64,000 bases of DNA from Rhodococcus sp. SGAir0479. GTDB lineage: Bacteria; Actinomycetota; Actinomycetes; Mycobacteriales; Mycobacteriaceae. The stretch spans positions 806,001-870,000 of the forward strand of contig NZ_CP039432.1 of assembly GCF_005484805.1 (NCBI RefSeq), read 5' to 3'. Both the position numbers and the translations under genes were made by a program. The first letter of the stretch is position 1; each line of letters begins with the position of its first letter. Under the pieces are notes generated by a model, which saw only the letters and a program-made list of their open reading frames with translations, did no database searches and was not told the DNA's origin. Below are positions 54,290-61,847 of this stretch, in pieces.

Positions 54290-56007
54290 CGTTGTCTGCC
54301 GGCTTCGAGCTGCGCGCCTGGCAGCGGGAAGCCATCGAGGGGTGGGTCTCCGCCGGGCGGCGTGGTGTCGTGGAAGCCGTCACCGGAACAGGGAAGACCG
54401 CGGTGGGGATCACCGCCGCGGCCGACGCGGTCGACCGCGGCAAGGCCGTTCTGGTCGTAGTGCCCGGGGTGGCCCTGCTCGAGCAGTGGTACCAGGCGAT
54501 TCGTCGTGCGGTGCCACACGCGCGGGTCGGCCGCCGCGGGGCGGGTGCAACCGACACGTTCGCGAACGTCGACATCCTGATCAGTACCGTCCAGTCGGCC
54601 ATCAACCCGGGTGCACCCATGCCCCGGCGTCCGGCCTTGCTGGTCGCCGACGAGGTGCATCGCTACGGCGCCTCGACGTTCTCTCGGTTGCTGACCGAGG
54701 ACTTCGACGAACGGCTGGGCCTGACAGCGACATTCGAGCGCACCGACAACGGCGTGCAGGAGCATCTCCTGCCGTACTTCGAGACCCTCGTTCCAGGCTG
54801 CGACTACCGGCGTGGGCATCGGGACGGCATCCTGGCGCCGGTCCGGGTCATGCTTGTGTCGGTGCCGTTCACGCCGGAAGAGCAGGCCGAGTACGCCGAG
54901 CTGGACGAGACGGTCCAGAAGGAGCGGCTTGCACTGACTCGTACCCACGGGTGTCGGCAGGAACCGTTCGGCGAGTTCATGCGTGACGTGATGTTGCTCA
55001 GCGAGGGCGGAGGTGATCGGGCCACGTGGTCGGCTCGCCGCTACCTGAAGGCATTCTCGCGGCGACGTGCGGTTCTCGCCGAGAGCTGCGGCAAGATCGA
55101 AACACTCCGGGAGATCGGCGCCGTGCTGGCCACCGGCGGACGCAGCATCGTCTTCTCGGAGACGAAGGAATCGGCGAAGGCGGCAGCCGAGGCGCTCCTC
55201 GGGCAGGGGGTGCTCGCTGCGCCCTACACGAGCGACCTGTCCGCGGACGAACGGGCAGAGCTTCTCGGGCTGTTCAAGGACGGCATCATGACGACACTGG
55301 CGGCGCCTCGGGTGCTCGACGAGGGTGTCGACGTCCCCGAGGCCGATGTGGGCATCATCCTTGCCAGCAGCCGGACCCGACGACAGATGATTCAGCGGAT
55401 GGGCAGGATCATCCGACCGAAGTCGGACGGTCGGCATGCCTCGTTCCTGGTGCTCTACATCGGGGACAGCAGCGAGGACCCTGCCCGTGGCGCGCACGGC
55501 ACCTTCCTCGAACAGCTCACCGAGATCGCGACGGACCTCGTCACTGTTGACGCGGACGCGGCTCCCGCACTGCTCGCCGACTGGCTGGCGCCGACACCTC
55601 GCATAGACAGCGCTCCCGGAGGAATGAGTCCGACGGATCCGCGCACGACCGAGAGCACCGGGTCGACGGCCGACGATGCTGATCCCGCGGAAAGCGAGTT
55701 GCATGCGTTGCTGCGGGCTGCGGCCGCCAGTGCCGATGTCGGGATCGGTGACCTCCTCCTTTCCTGCCTGGCTGTTCTCGATCCCGAACAGATCGGGGTA
55801 GTGCTGCACCGCTTCGGCATTGGTGGATTGCAGCCGGAGGCGCCGCGGCGGATAGCGGAGATGCTGGGGATCAGCGAGTGCGCAGTCCACGAGTACGAGT
55901 CGTCCGCGATCGCGCGTCTCGCCGCAGAAGACGTCGCGTCGACGCTGAACGAGCTGACGGCGATGTTGGCGCACGAGCCGGCGACCAGGGGAGGGCCGAA
56001 CGAATGA
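54286..56007 (+). CDS. SF2 helicase with C-terminal sigma-region-4-like HTH
   Basis: 573 residues; the GTG overlaps the previous stop by 4 bp (a GTG 12 bp earlier is also possible). An XPB/UvsW-like DEAD-box core: FELRAWQREAIEGWV (Q-motif region), Walker A EAVTGTGKT (K37), motif II VADEVHR (D122-E123), GLTATFER, SIVFSETKES, TLAAPRVLDEGVDVPEADV and QRMGRIIRPKSDG. After an acidic linker the last ~75 residues read LDPEQIGVVLHRFGIGG, then RRIAEMLGISECAVHEYES. This closely parallels sigma-70 region 4 (compare LTEREAGVMKLRHGL...EEIGKVYKVTRERIRQIEA in the module's sigma factor). I know of no helicase family with this tail, so it may contact promoter DNA or RNA polymerase. Confidence 0.9.
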   Translation: MTLSAGFELRAWQREAIEGWVSAGRRGVVEAVTGTGKTAVGITAAADAVDRGKAVLVVVPGVALLEQWYQAIRRAVPHARVGRRGAGATDTFANVDILISTVQSAINPGAPMPRRPALLVADEVHRYGASTFSRLLTEDFDERLGLTATFERTDNGVQEHLLPYFETLVPGCDYRRGHRDGILAPVRVMLVSVPFTPEEQAEYAELDETVQKERLALTRTHGCRQEPFGEFMRDVMLLSEGGGDRATWSARRYLKAFSRRRAVLAESCGKIETLREIGAVLATGGRSIVFSETKESAKAAAEALLGQGVLAAPYTSDLSADERAELLGLFKDGIMTTLAAPRVLDEGVDVPEADVGIILASSRTRRQMIQRMGRIIRPKSDGRHASFLVLYIGDSSEDPARGAHGTFLEQLTEIATDLVTVDADAAPALLADWLAPTPRIDSAPGGMSPTDPRTTESTGSTADDADPAESELHALLRAAAASADVGIGDLLLSCLAVLDPEQIGVVLHRFGIGGLQPEAPRRIAEMLGISECAVHEYESSAIARLAAEDVASTLNELTAMLAHEPATRGGPNE

Positions 56008-56852
56008 CTCATGTGGTGGCGACCATCAACCTCAAGGGCGGGGTGGGGAAGACGACGACGACCGCTGCGCTGGCAGAGATGCTGTCCGGCGAGTTCGGAC
56101 AGCGTGTGTTGCTCATCGATCTGGACCCACAGACGAACCTGACGATCATGATGATCGGCGAGGCGCGGTGGGGGGAACTGGACTCGGCGGGAAGAACTCT
56201 GGCGACGCTGTTCGAGGTGGCGCTGGGCGACCGCGTCGGACCGGTGGACGTGGACGGTCTGATCCAGCGCCAGGTGTCGCCGTTGACGTCGGTCGCCTCG
56301 GTTGACCTGATTCCGTCGTCGCTTCGTCTGATCGGGTTACAGGACCGGGTCACCGACATCGGCGCCGGGCACACGGAAGTGATGGCGCGCGCACTGCGAC
56401 CGGTCCTGGACGAATACGACTACGTACTGATCGACTGCCCGCCCAACCTTGGTGCGATGACGCTCAATGGACTGCGCCTGGCCGATGCCTACATCGTGCC
56501 GACCATCCCGGATGTGATGTCCACGTACGGGATCGGACCGGTGCAGGAGCGGATCCGCCGGTTTGCCGACGAGTGGGGGACCGACATCGTCGATCTCGGG
56601 GTGGTGGTGACCAAGTACCGCAAGGCGTCCGCGGTGCACCGCAACACGGTCGACGATCTGAACCGGAACAAGCAGGTCTCGATGGTGTTCCCGTCGCTGA
56701 TCCCGGAGGCGAATCAGATCGCCGCGGCGGCCGAGTTCGTGGACTTCGGCACGTTGCGGAGAAAGTACGGCAACGATGGGCAGTTCACCGCGCTGCGGGA
56801 TCTGGCGCAGGATTTCATCGCGACGACGAAGGTGCGGTTGACATGGGCGTGA
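56004..56852 (+). CDS. ParA-family ATPase
   Basis: 282 residues. Deviant Walker A KGGVGKTTT (K11 and K16), LLIDLDPQTNLT (Walker A' and switch I), YVLIDCPPNLGAMT (Walker B) and the YRKASAVHRNTVDDL segment typical of plasmid and phage ParA/Soj proteins. ParA ATPases move or position DNA or protein cargo on the nucleoid. The ATG overlaps the helicase stop by 4 bp. The usual ParB partner with a CTP-binding motif is absent; the following small protein takes its place, so this is not a normal par locus. Confidence 0.92.
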   Translation: MTHVVATINLKGGVGKTTTTAALAEMLSGEFGQRVLLIDLDPQTNLTIMMIGEARWGELDSAGRTLATLFEVALGDRVGPVDVDGLIQRQVSPLTSVASVDLIPSSLRLIGLQDRVTDIGAGHTEVMARALRPVLDEYDYVLIDCPPNLGAMTLNGLRLADAYIVPTIPDVMSTYGIGPVQERIRRFADEWGTDIVDLGVVVTKYRKASAVHRNTVDDLNRNKQVSMVFPSLIPEANQIAAAAEFVDFGTLRRKYGNDGQFTALRDLAQDFIATTKVRLTWA

Positions 56853-57334
56853 ACGGACGAGGCGACGGGTTGGACGCGGAGACGCTGCGTCGGCGCCGCG
56901 CGGTGACCGAAGCGGAGACCTCCCTGATCGCCTTGGTCGACGCGAACCCCTCTGCGGGGGAGGCGCTGTCGCGTCTCGTGCAGGTCGTGGCGGCGGAAGC
57001 GGCGCGGACCCCGAGGTTCGCGAAGGCGCTTGCCGAGGCGCTGGGATCTGGTCCGGCGAGTTCGCCGGCGCCGGCACGGACTGCCGTCAAGACGACGAAG
57101 TCACGACGGTCGAAGGGGCTGCTGGACCCGTTCGCGGTGTTCGCGGTGTCGGGGGAGGCGGGTCTGAGGGCGCGGCTGGGAACACTCACTGTCGATCAGC
57201 TCAAGGACATCGTCGCCGAGCACGGGATGAACCACGACGGCGCTGCGATGCGCTGGAAGTCTGCGCCACGGTTGACCGACCGGATCGTCGAACGCGTACG
57301 GGCACGATCGGTGAAGGGCGACGTGCTCAGATAG
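56843..57334 (+). CDS. SAP/Rho-N-like small protein, ParA partner candidate
   Basis: 163 residues. N-terminus: helical (LDAETLRRRRAVTEAETSLIALVDANPS, ALSRLVQVVAAEAARTPRFAKALAEAL). A basic, Pro/Ala-rich linker (APARTAVKTTKSRRSKG) follows. C-terminus (~112-163): LRARLGTLTVDQLKDIVAEHG...WKSAPRLTDRIVERV, a two-helix pattern of SAP or Rho-N domains that bind DNA or RNA. It overlaps the ParA stop by 10 bp and precedes the sigma gene by 11 bp. A DNA-binding partner of the ParA ATPase is the likeliest role. Confidence 0.85.
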   Translation: MGVNGRGDGLDAETLRRRRAVTEAETSLIALVDANPSAGEALSRLVQVVAAEAARTPRFAKALAEALGSGPASSPAPARTAVKTTKSRRSKGLLDPFAVFAVSGEAGLRARLGTLTVDQLKDIVAEHGMNHDGAAMRWKSAPRLTDRIVERVRARSVKGDVLR

Positions 57335-57345
57335 GGGGAAGGGCT

Positions 57346-58692
57346 GTGTTCAAGCGCTTCGTCGGCGACGACGGGCAACTGATCCTGCACGACGGGTACA
57401 TCTGGGTGACCCGCGAAAACTTGTCACCGAGCTCGGGGTTCAGCCATCCGACGGAGCCTCGACGTGCACCGCTGCATGCGATCGAGCTGCTCACGGTGTT
57501 CCGCGGCTCGCGATCGCGGCCGGCCTGCGTGCACGTGATGGCACGTGGCGACAACGCACGGCTGGGGTGCACCCACGCGGCCTGTAACGGTCCGGGCGGC
57601 GTTCGCTTCGGCGGAGGTACCAGTGCACCCATTCTGGATGCACTGGTGGCATCGTTCACCGACCTCGGTATCGAGGTGAGGGAGGCGCGGCACGAGGTAA
57701 TGCCCACTCGACCGCCGCGACCGGCGGTGATGCTGCGTGAGAGGTCCTCCCCTGCACGGACATCGGGTAATGAGAGCGCGGCAGCGGATGGTCTGCAGTG
57801 GTATTTGAAGAGGATCAGGCGGGTCGACCTCCTCACCGCGGACGAGGAGGTCGAACTCAGCAGAAGCATCGAGGCCGGGCTGTACGCCAGTCACCTCCTC
57901 GAGGCCTATCCGTCGCGAACTACGAGACCGGCGCCTGCGGAACGTCGCGACTTGAGGCAGATCGTGCAGGACGGACGTTCTGCACGGACCCGAATGATCG
58001 AGGCGAATCTGCGCCTGGTCGTATCGACTGCCCAGAACTACGAGGGCAGAGGGCTCGACATGCTCGACCTCGTCCAGGAGGGCAATACCGGACTCATCCG
58101 AGCCGTCGAGAAGTTCGACTACCGGCTGGGCAACAAGTTCTCCACGTATGCCACGTGGTGGATCCGGCAGGCAATCACTCGGGGGATCGCGGACAAGTCC
58201 CGCACGATCCGATTGCCCGTGCACGTGGTCGAGGACTTGTCGCGTATGACGACGGTTCGGGTCGAGGGGGAGATCGAGCTCGGCAGGGCCTTGACCGATG
58301 CCGAGGTTGCCCAGCGTGCCGATCTGACTCTCGAGAAGGTTCGGGAGCTGGACGATTGTGATCGGACGGTTCTGAGCATCGAGGCGCTGACCGATAGCGA
58401 CGACGGTGCTGGACTCGACATCGAGGACGACTGCGCCCACGATCCGTACGAGGCGCTCCATCGCGCGGATGTCCGAGAACGCATCGACATTGTTCTGGAA
58501 ACGCTGACCGAACGCGAGGCCGGTGTGATGAAGCTGCGGCACGGACTCGTCGACGGTGTTCCGCGCACACTCGAGGAGATCGGCAAGGTCTACAAAGTGA
58601 CCCGGGAGCGGATCCGGCAGATCGAGGCGAAGACCCTCCAACTTCTCAGGGAACCATCACGAGCGGACGAGTTGCGGCCCTTCGACAGCTGA
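57346..58692 (+). CDS. Sigma-70 family RNA polymerase sigma factor with N-terminal PH-like domain
   Basis: 448 residues from a GTG after AGGGGGAAGGG. Residues 1-118: FVGDDGQLILHDGYIWVTREN, then HPTEPRRAPLHAIELL and VHVMARGDN, homologous to residues 169-265 of the 745-residue protein of this module. From residue ~146: region 1.2 (YLKRIRRVDLLTADEEVELSRSI), region 2 (MIEANLRLVVSTAQ, MLDLVQEGNTGLIRAVEKFD, FSTYATWWIRQAITR), region 3 and region 4 (LTEREAGVMKLRHG, RERIRQIEAKTLQLL). Regions 1.2-4 are close to primary (HrdB/SigA-type) sigma factors, but region 1.1 is missing and replaced by the PH-like domain. It is probably an alternative sigma tied to the module; the N-domain may be a sensor or inhibitor. 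Confidence 0.92.
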   Translation: MFKRFVGDDGQLILHDGYIWVTRENLSPSSGFSHPTEPRRAPLHAIELLTVFRGSRSRPACVHVMARGDNARLGCTHAACNGPGGVRFGGGTSAPILDALVASFTDLGIEVREARHEVMPTRPPRPAVMLRERSSPARTSGNESAAADGLQWYLKRIRRVDLLTADEEVELSRSIEAGLYASHLLEAYPSRTTRPAPAERRDLRQIVQDGRSARTRMIEANLRLVVSTAQNYEGRGLDMLDLVQEGNTGLIRAVEKFDYRLGNKFSTYATWWIRQAITRGIADKSRTIRLPVHVVEDLSRMTTVRVEGEIELGRALTDAEVAQRADLTLEKVRELDDCDRTVLSIEALTDSDDGAGLDIEDDCAHDPYEALHRADVRERIDIVLETLTEREAGVMKLRHGLVDGVPRTLEEIGKVYKVTRERIRQIEAKTLQLLREPSRADELRPFDS

Positions 58693-59290
58693 GACGTCGA
58701 CTCTCGAACCCGTGGAGCGACCGCGCTCGATCGATACCATTCCGCGTCACTGTACGCATAGGTAAACGCGTTGTAATGGTGCGCCGGCGCACCCGCGTCG
58801 GACCGGCGGTGCGCGTCCGCGATCAATCGAAGCGACGCGCCATTGCAGGGGCCGGTAGTTGCTGTCGCGGCGCGGCGGTGCCAACTGGGCACGGGGATAG
58901 CAAATCTCAGCAGCAGTCGGGTTGACAAGCGTGGTCGTGTCCTCGCCGAAAGACCGGTCGATAGGTCGTAGACAAGCGGTACTAGGTCAGCATCGCCTGA
59001 CGGTCGAGCAGACGAAGGTGCGTGCAAGTTGCGAACCGCTCCGATCGAGGTATCTATCCCAGGTACGGCGATCGCGTACATCCACCGGAGCGGGGAACGG
59101 AATGCTGCACACATCGAGCGCAACCGAACTCTCTCGTCCGCGAGTCCATCGAGCCGGTTCACCGACTCCTGGGTAGACGAGCACGGAACGTGATACTGAG
59201 CGTGCGCCGTTCGCGACGAGATGGCTGTAGGCGAACATTTGGTACTGGTCGTCCCGTACCGCCTTTTCTTGGAGGGGAACGTCGGGCGCG
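58693..59290. other. Gene-poor region after the six-gene module
   Basis: No supported gene. GGTGCGCCGGCGCACC at 58779-58794 is a perfect 16-bp palindrome about 90 bp after the sigma stop and could be the operon terminator or a binding site. Base composition is lower in GC than the flanks. The frames present on both strands look like chance. Confidence 0.5.
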
Positions 59291-60178
59291 TCAGCCTAGA
59301 AATTGTGCGATCGGTGCGTAGTCGAGGTGGAGGACGTGGGCAGCGATCAGATCGTTCTCTAATTCCAGCAGATGGTTCGATGGCCACTGCGGCCCGGCGA
59401 CCCACGATACTTCGAGTCTCCGCTGGCTACCGAATAGCACACCCTGTCGGTGTCCGACTTTGGAGATCTTGGCGAGATGAGCACGGGGGCGAGCAGGAAG
59501 CACACCCTGCCCGACATAGAGTAGAGCGCGATCGGCGTCGCCACGAATGCGGTACAAGCCGGTCGCCGGTGTGGTGAGGTCGCGAGATACGTCGTGCAGG
59601 GGTCGCCACGGACTCCATTGATGTCCGCACCACGACGGGGCATGAGGATCCGGCGTCAACCGCCCCACGGGGCTTGTCCCGGCACGGTGCTCTGCGAGCG
59701 TGGGCCCGCTGTAGGGCCCGCCACGAAACCGATTCCCAGCCGCAACGAGTCGCGCATTGTTCGGAGAAGACGCGCGGTACCCGACCGGGACGCGACCGAA
59801 TTGCACGGTCGGGGACGCCCCGTGCGTCTGGCGATGCAGGCCGATCTCGAGCGCTTCGCGTCCCAGTCGAAGGAGTGGGTCCCCGGTAGTCGTCATAGCC
59901 GAGGCTTCGAATTCGCAGCCGGTCGAGTGCCGCAATGCCCACAAGGCCGGCGCGGCCGTGTGGGGGTCGCGATAGGGCATCGTGTCTGAGTGGCAGCGGG
60001 ACAGCGCGCCAAGTCGTTCTCTGAGACTGCGGCCGGTCTGGCCGACGTAGTCGAGATCGACCCGGCCTGTACGACGGACCCGGTACACCCCCGGCGTGCG
60101 AGGGATTGTGGGATTGCGGGAAATGCCGTGCAGCGGAACCCACGCGCCCCACGTCAGCTCCGGTGGAAGATCGGTCAT
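59291..60178 (-). CDS. Protein with two tandem GIY-YIG-like domains
   Basis: 295 residues with two similar halves. The first has GVYRVRRTGRVDLDYVGQTG (G30-V-Y32 and Y44-V-G46) with R50/R53, and the second GLYRIRGDADRALLYVGQG with a matching spacing. Each half is preceded by a WGAWVPLH / WSPWRPLH motif and followed by an acidic residue in a helix (REALEIGLH, ELENDLIAAHV), the pattern of GIY-YIG nucleases (Glu metal ligand). In the second half the Arg-rich helix is altered (VLPARPRAHL). Possibly one active and one degenerate domain. Role unknown; GIY-YIG enzymes act in repair, homing and restriction. Confidence 0.8.
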   Translation of the reverse strand: MTDLPPELTWGAWVPLHGISRNPTIPRTPGVYRVRRTGRVDLDYVGQTGRSLRERLGALSRCHSDTMPYRDPHTAAPALWALRHSTGCEFEASAMTTTGDPLLRLGREALEIGLHRQTHGASPTVQFGRVPVGYRASSPNNARLVAAGNRFRGGPYSGPTLAEHRAGTSPVGRLTPDPHAPSWCGHQWSPWRPLHDVSRDLTTPATGLYRIRGDADRALLYVGQGVLPARPRAHLAKISKVGHRQGVLFGSQRRLEVSWVAGPQWPSNHLLELENDLIAAHVLHLDYAPIAQFLG

Positions 60179-60212
60179 GGTTGATGTTCTACAGGGAAAA
60201 CAATGTCTGGAT

Positions 60213-60824
60213 TCAGTATCCCCAGTGTCGACAGACTTCTCCGGTTATGTTCCCATCGCGGCACCCGAAGTAGGTCTGTGTACATCCGGACGTCTTGCAT
60301 CCGGACTGCTCGGCCAACTGCTTGTTCAGAGCGGCTTCCTCAGGCGTAGCTGGCTTGATGGTGCCTGGCTGTGACGTGACTCGGTTGGGGTCGGGGTAAG
60401 TGCCACCCGTATACGGGTTTTGGCACACAATTCCGTTGCAGGTGAAAGCGTTTGCCTGTCGCTCGCTCTCGAGATACTGGGTGCCGCCCATCGTGTCGAA
60501 GCACCATTGCGAGTAGCGCATCGTGCCGTCGCTCCACTTCGCTGGGCCAGGCGTACCCTGCAGGCACTCGACTACGAATGGCTCGGTGACGACAGTCTCA
60601 TCGACAACCTTGGTTGTCGAAACCGGAGTCTCGGTGGTGGTCGCTGGTGTGACCGTCGATGTCGTCGTTGGCGTTTGGGCAGTGGAGGTAGTCGTCGTTG
60701 ATGGGCTCGGTGTTGGCGTCGTAGTTTGAATGTCATCAGTCGATTCCGCGGTACATCCGATGATCAGAGCCAGCAATGACATTGCCGCTGCGAGCCGTGA
60801 GGACCGCTTCCAACTACGACTCAT
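60213..60824 (-). CDS. Thr/Pro-rich secreted lipoprotein
   Basis: 203 residues from an ATG after GGAGAAAGA. Signal peptide MSRSWKRSSRLAAAMSLLAL with lipobox LIIGC (C24). Residues 28-80 are a Thr/Ser/Pro-rich stalk (TTTPTPSPSTTTTSTAQTP). The C-terminal domain has eight cysteines (VECLQ, SQWCFD, FTCNGIVCQNP, SGCKTSGCTQTYFGCRDG, EVCRHWGY) and probably forms disulfides outside the cell. I do not recognise a family. It lies between nuclease genes on the same strand and may not belong to them functionally. Confidence 0.8.
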   Translation of the reverse strand: MSRSWKRSSRLAAAMSLLALIIGCTAESTDDIQTTTPTPSPSTTTTSTAQTPTTTSTVTPATTTETPVSTTKVVDETVVTEPFVVECLQGTPGPAKWSDGTMRYSQWCFDTMGGTQYLESERQANAFTCNGIVCQNPYTGGTYPDPNRVTSQPGTIKPATPEEAALNKQLAEQSGCKTSGCTQTYFGCRDGNITGEVCRHWGY

Positions 60825-60893
60825 TCTTTCTCCATGCTTGAGGGTCGTCTCACAGACGTGTGCTGAGCGGGAGGGCATGTCGAGCTTCGACAC

Positions 60894-61769
60894 CTAGTAC
60901 GTCCACTCACAGCTTTCGCGGTGACGCGTAAGTGCACCGACGTCGGGGTGCGCGTGGGCGTTGACTGGTAGCCGAAGAGTCCTTCCGTGCAGTGTTCGGT
61001 ACTCGCTGTCCCGCAGCCAAGGGGCGAGGAGGACTGTCATCGAGCTCGAGACGGTGATCTGGCGCAGGTCGAAGAGTGTGTGGATATCGGAGCGCAGCAG
61101 AAGCCCGTTGGCGACATGGTTCGTGTGGGCTCCGTAGTAGCGGTCGATGTGCGCAGCCTCCAGCACCGCGGTGACGGTGGATCCGGTGACCGCGCAGGTG
61201 CCGCTGTAGGCGACGATCAGTGCGTTCCGAAAGCGCGCCTGCCCCCGCCGCAGAGTGATCTGCCGCTCCGCTCTCTCGCGCATGTCGTCGCCGGGTACGT
61301 ATGCGACCGCTACATGGGGAAAGGCAACGTCGACCTGGTGATCGAACTGTCCTCGTAGGAATGTCTCTGCATCCGGCTCAGAGACTTCGTTCGCAGGCGA
61401 CTGTGCCGCGTACTTCTTGCCGCCGGCCAACCTGAGTTCGTTCCACGATGCCAGACGAGGGACGTCCTCGCTGACGACTTCGAACTCGAAGCGATGCGTG
61501 TACTGACCGAGGTCGTTGTCCACCCACCTGGCACCTCGGGATTCCGGGCCGATGGGATACAGCGATGTTGTCGCCCGCACCCACGACACGAACCCTGTCT
61601 CGGACAGCCAGAAATAGACGTCGTCGCCGGGCTCGATGCGTGTGAAGTAGCCGGGGCGCCTGACATCCCACAGCCTGTCGTCCCGCGCGAACCCCCAATG
61701 CTCGGGAGTTTCCTTGCCGATCTTGACAATCCAACTGGTCAAAGCCCATGCGCCTATCCGGGATCGCAC
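60894..61769 (-). CDS. HNH endonuclease with EVE/PUA-like N-terminal domain
   Basis: 291 residues. The N-terminus (SWIVKIGKETPEHWGFARDD, RRPGYFTRIEPGDDVYFWLSE, GFVSWVRATTSL) follows the EVE/PUA-like fold that reads modified bases. The C-terminus is an HNH_2 nuclease (GTCAVTGSTVTAVLEAAHIDRY, NGLLLRSDIHTLFDL) with the His, Asn and His positions retained. EVE-HNH and SRA-HNH enzymes are modification-dependent restriction systems. The start codon is uncertain; a GTG at the cited position leads directly into the domain. Confidence 0.85.
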   Translation of the reverse strand: MRSRIGAWALTSWIVKIGKETPEHWGFARDDRLWDVRRPGYFTRIEPGDDVYFWLSETGFVSWVRATTSLYPIGPESRGARWVDNDLGQYTHRFEFEVVSEDVPRLASWNELRLAGGKKYAAQSPANEVSEPDAETFLRGQFDHQVDVAFPHVAVAYVPGDDMRERAERQITLRRGQARFRNALIVAYSGTCAVTGSTVTAVLEAAHIDRYYGAHTNHVANGLLLRSDIHTLFDLRQITVSSSMTVLLAPWLRDSEYRTLHGRTLRLPVNAHAHPDVGALTRHRESCEWTY

Positions 61770-61847
61770 CGGGTGGAGGCATGTCCTGTCGCGGAAGCCT
61801 GTCGGGCCGTGCTCGTGAGTGGTGTTCGGTTCGTCTCGCTGGATCAG

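Noticed and set aside
58590-59405. A 271-codon minus-strand frame overlapping the sigma factor end
   Set aside because: No family-like segments, low-complexity composition, and half of it is antisense to the sigma gene.
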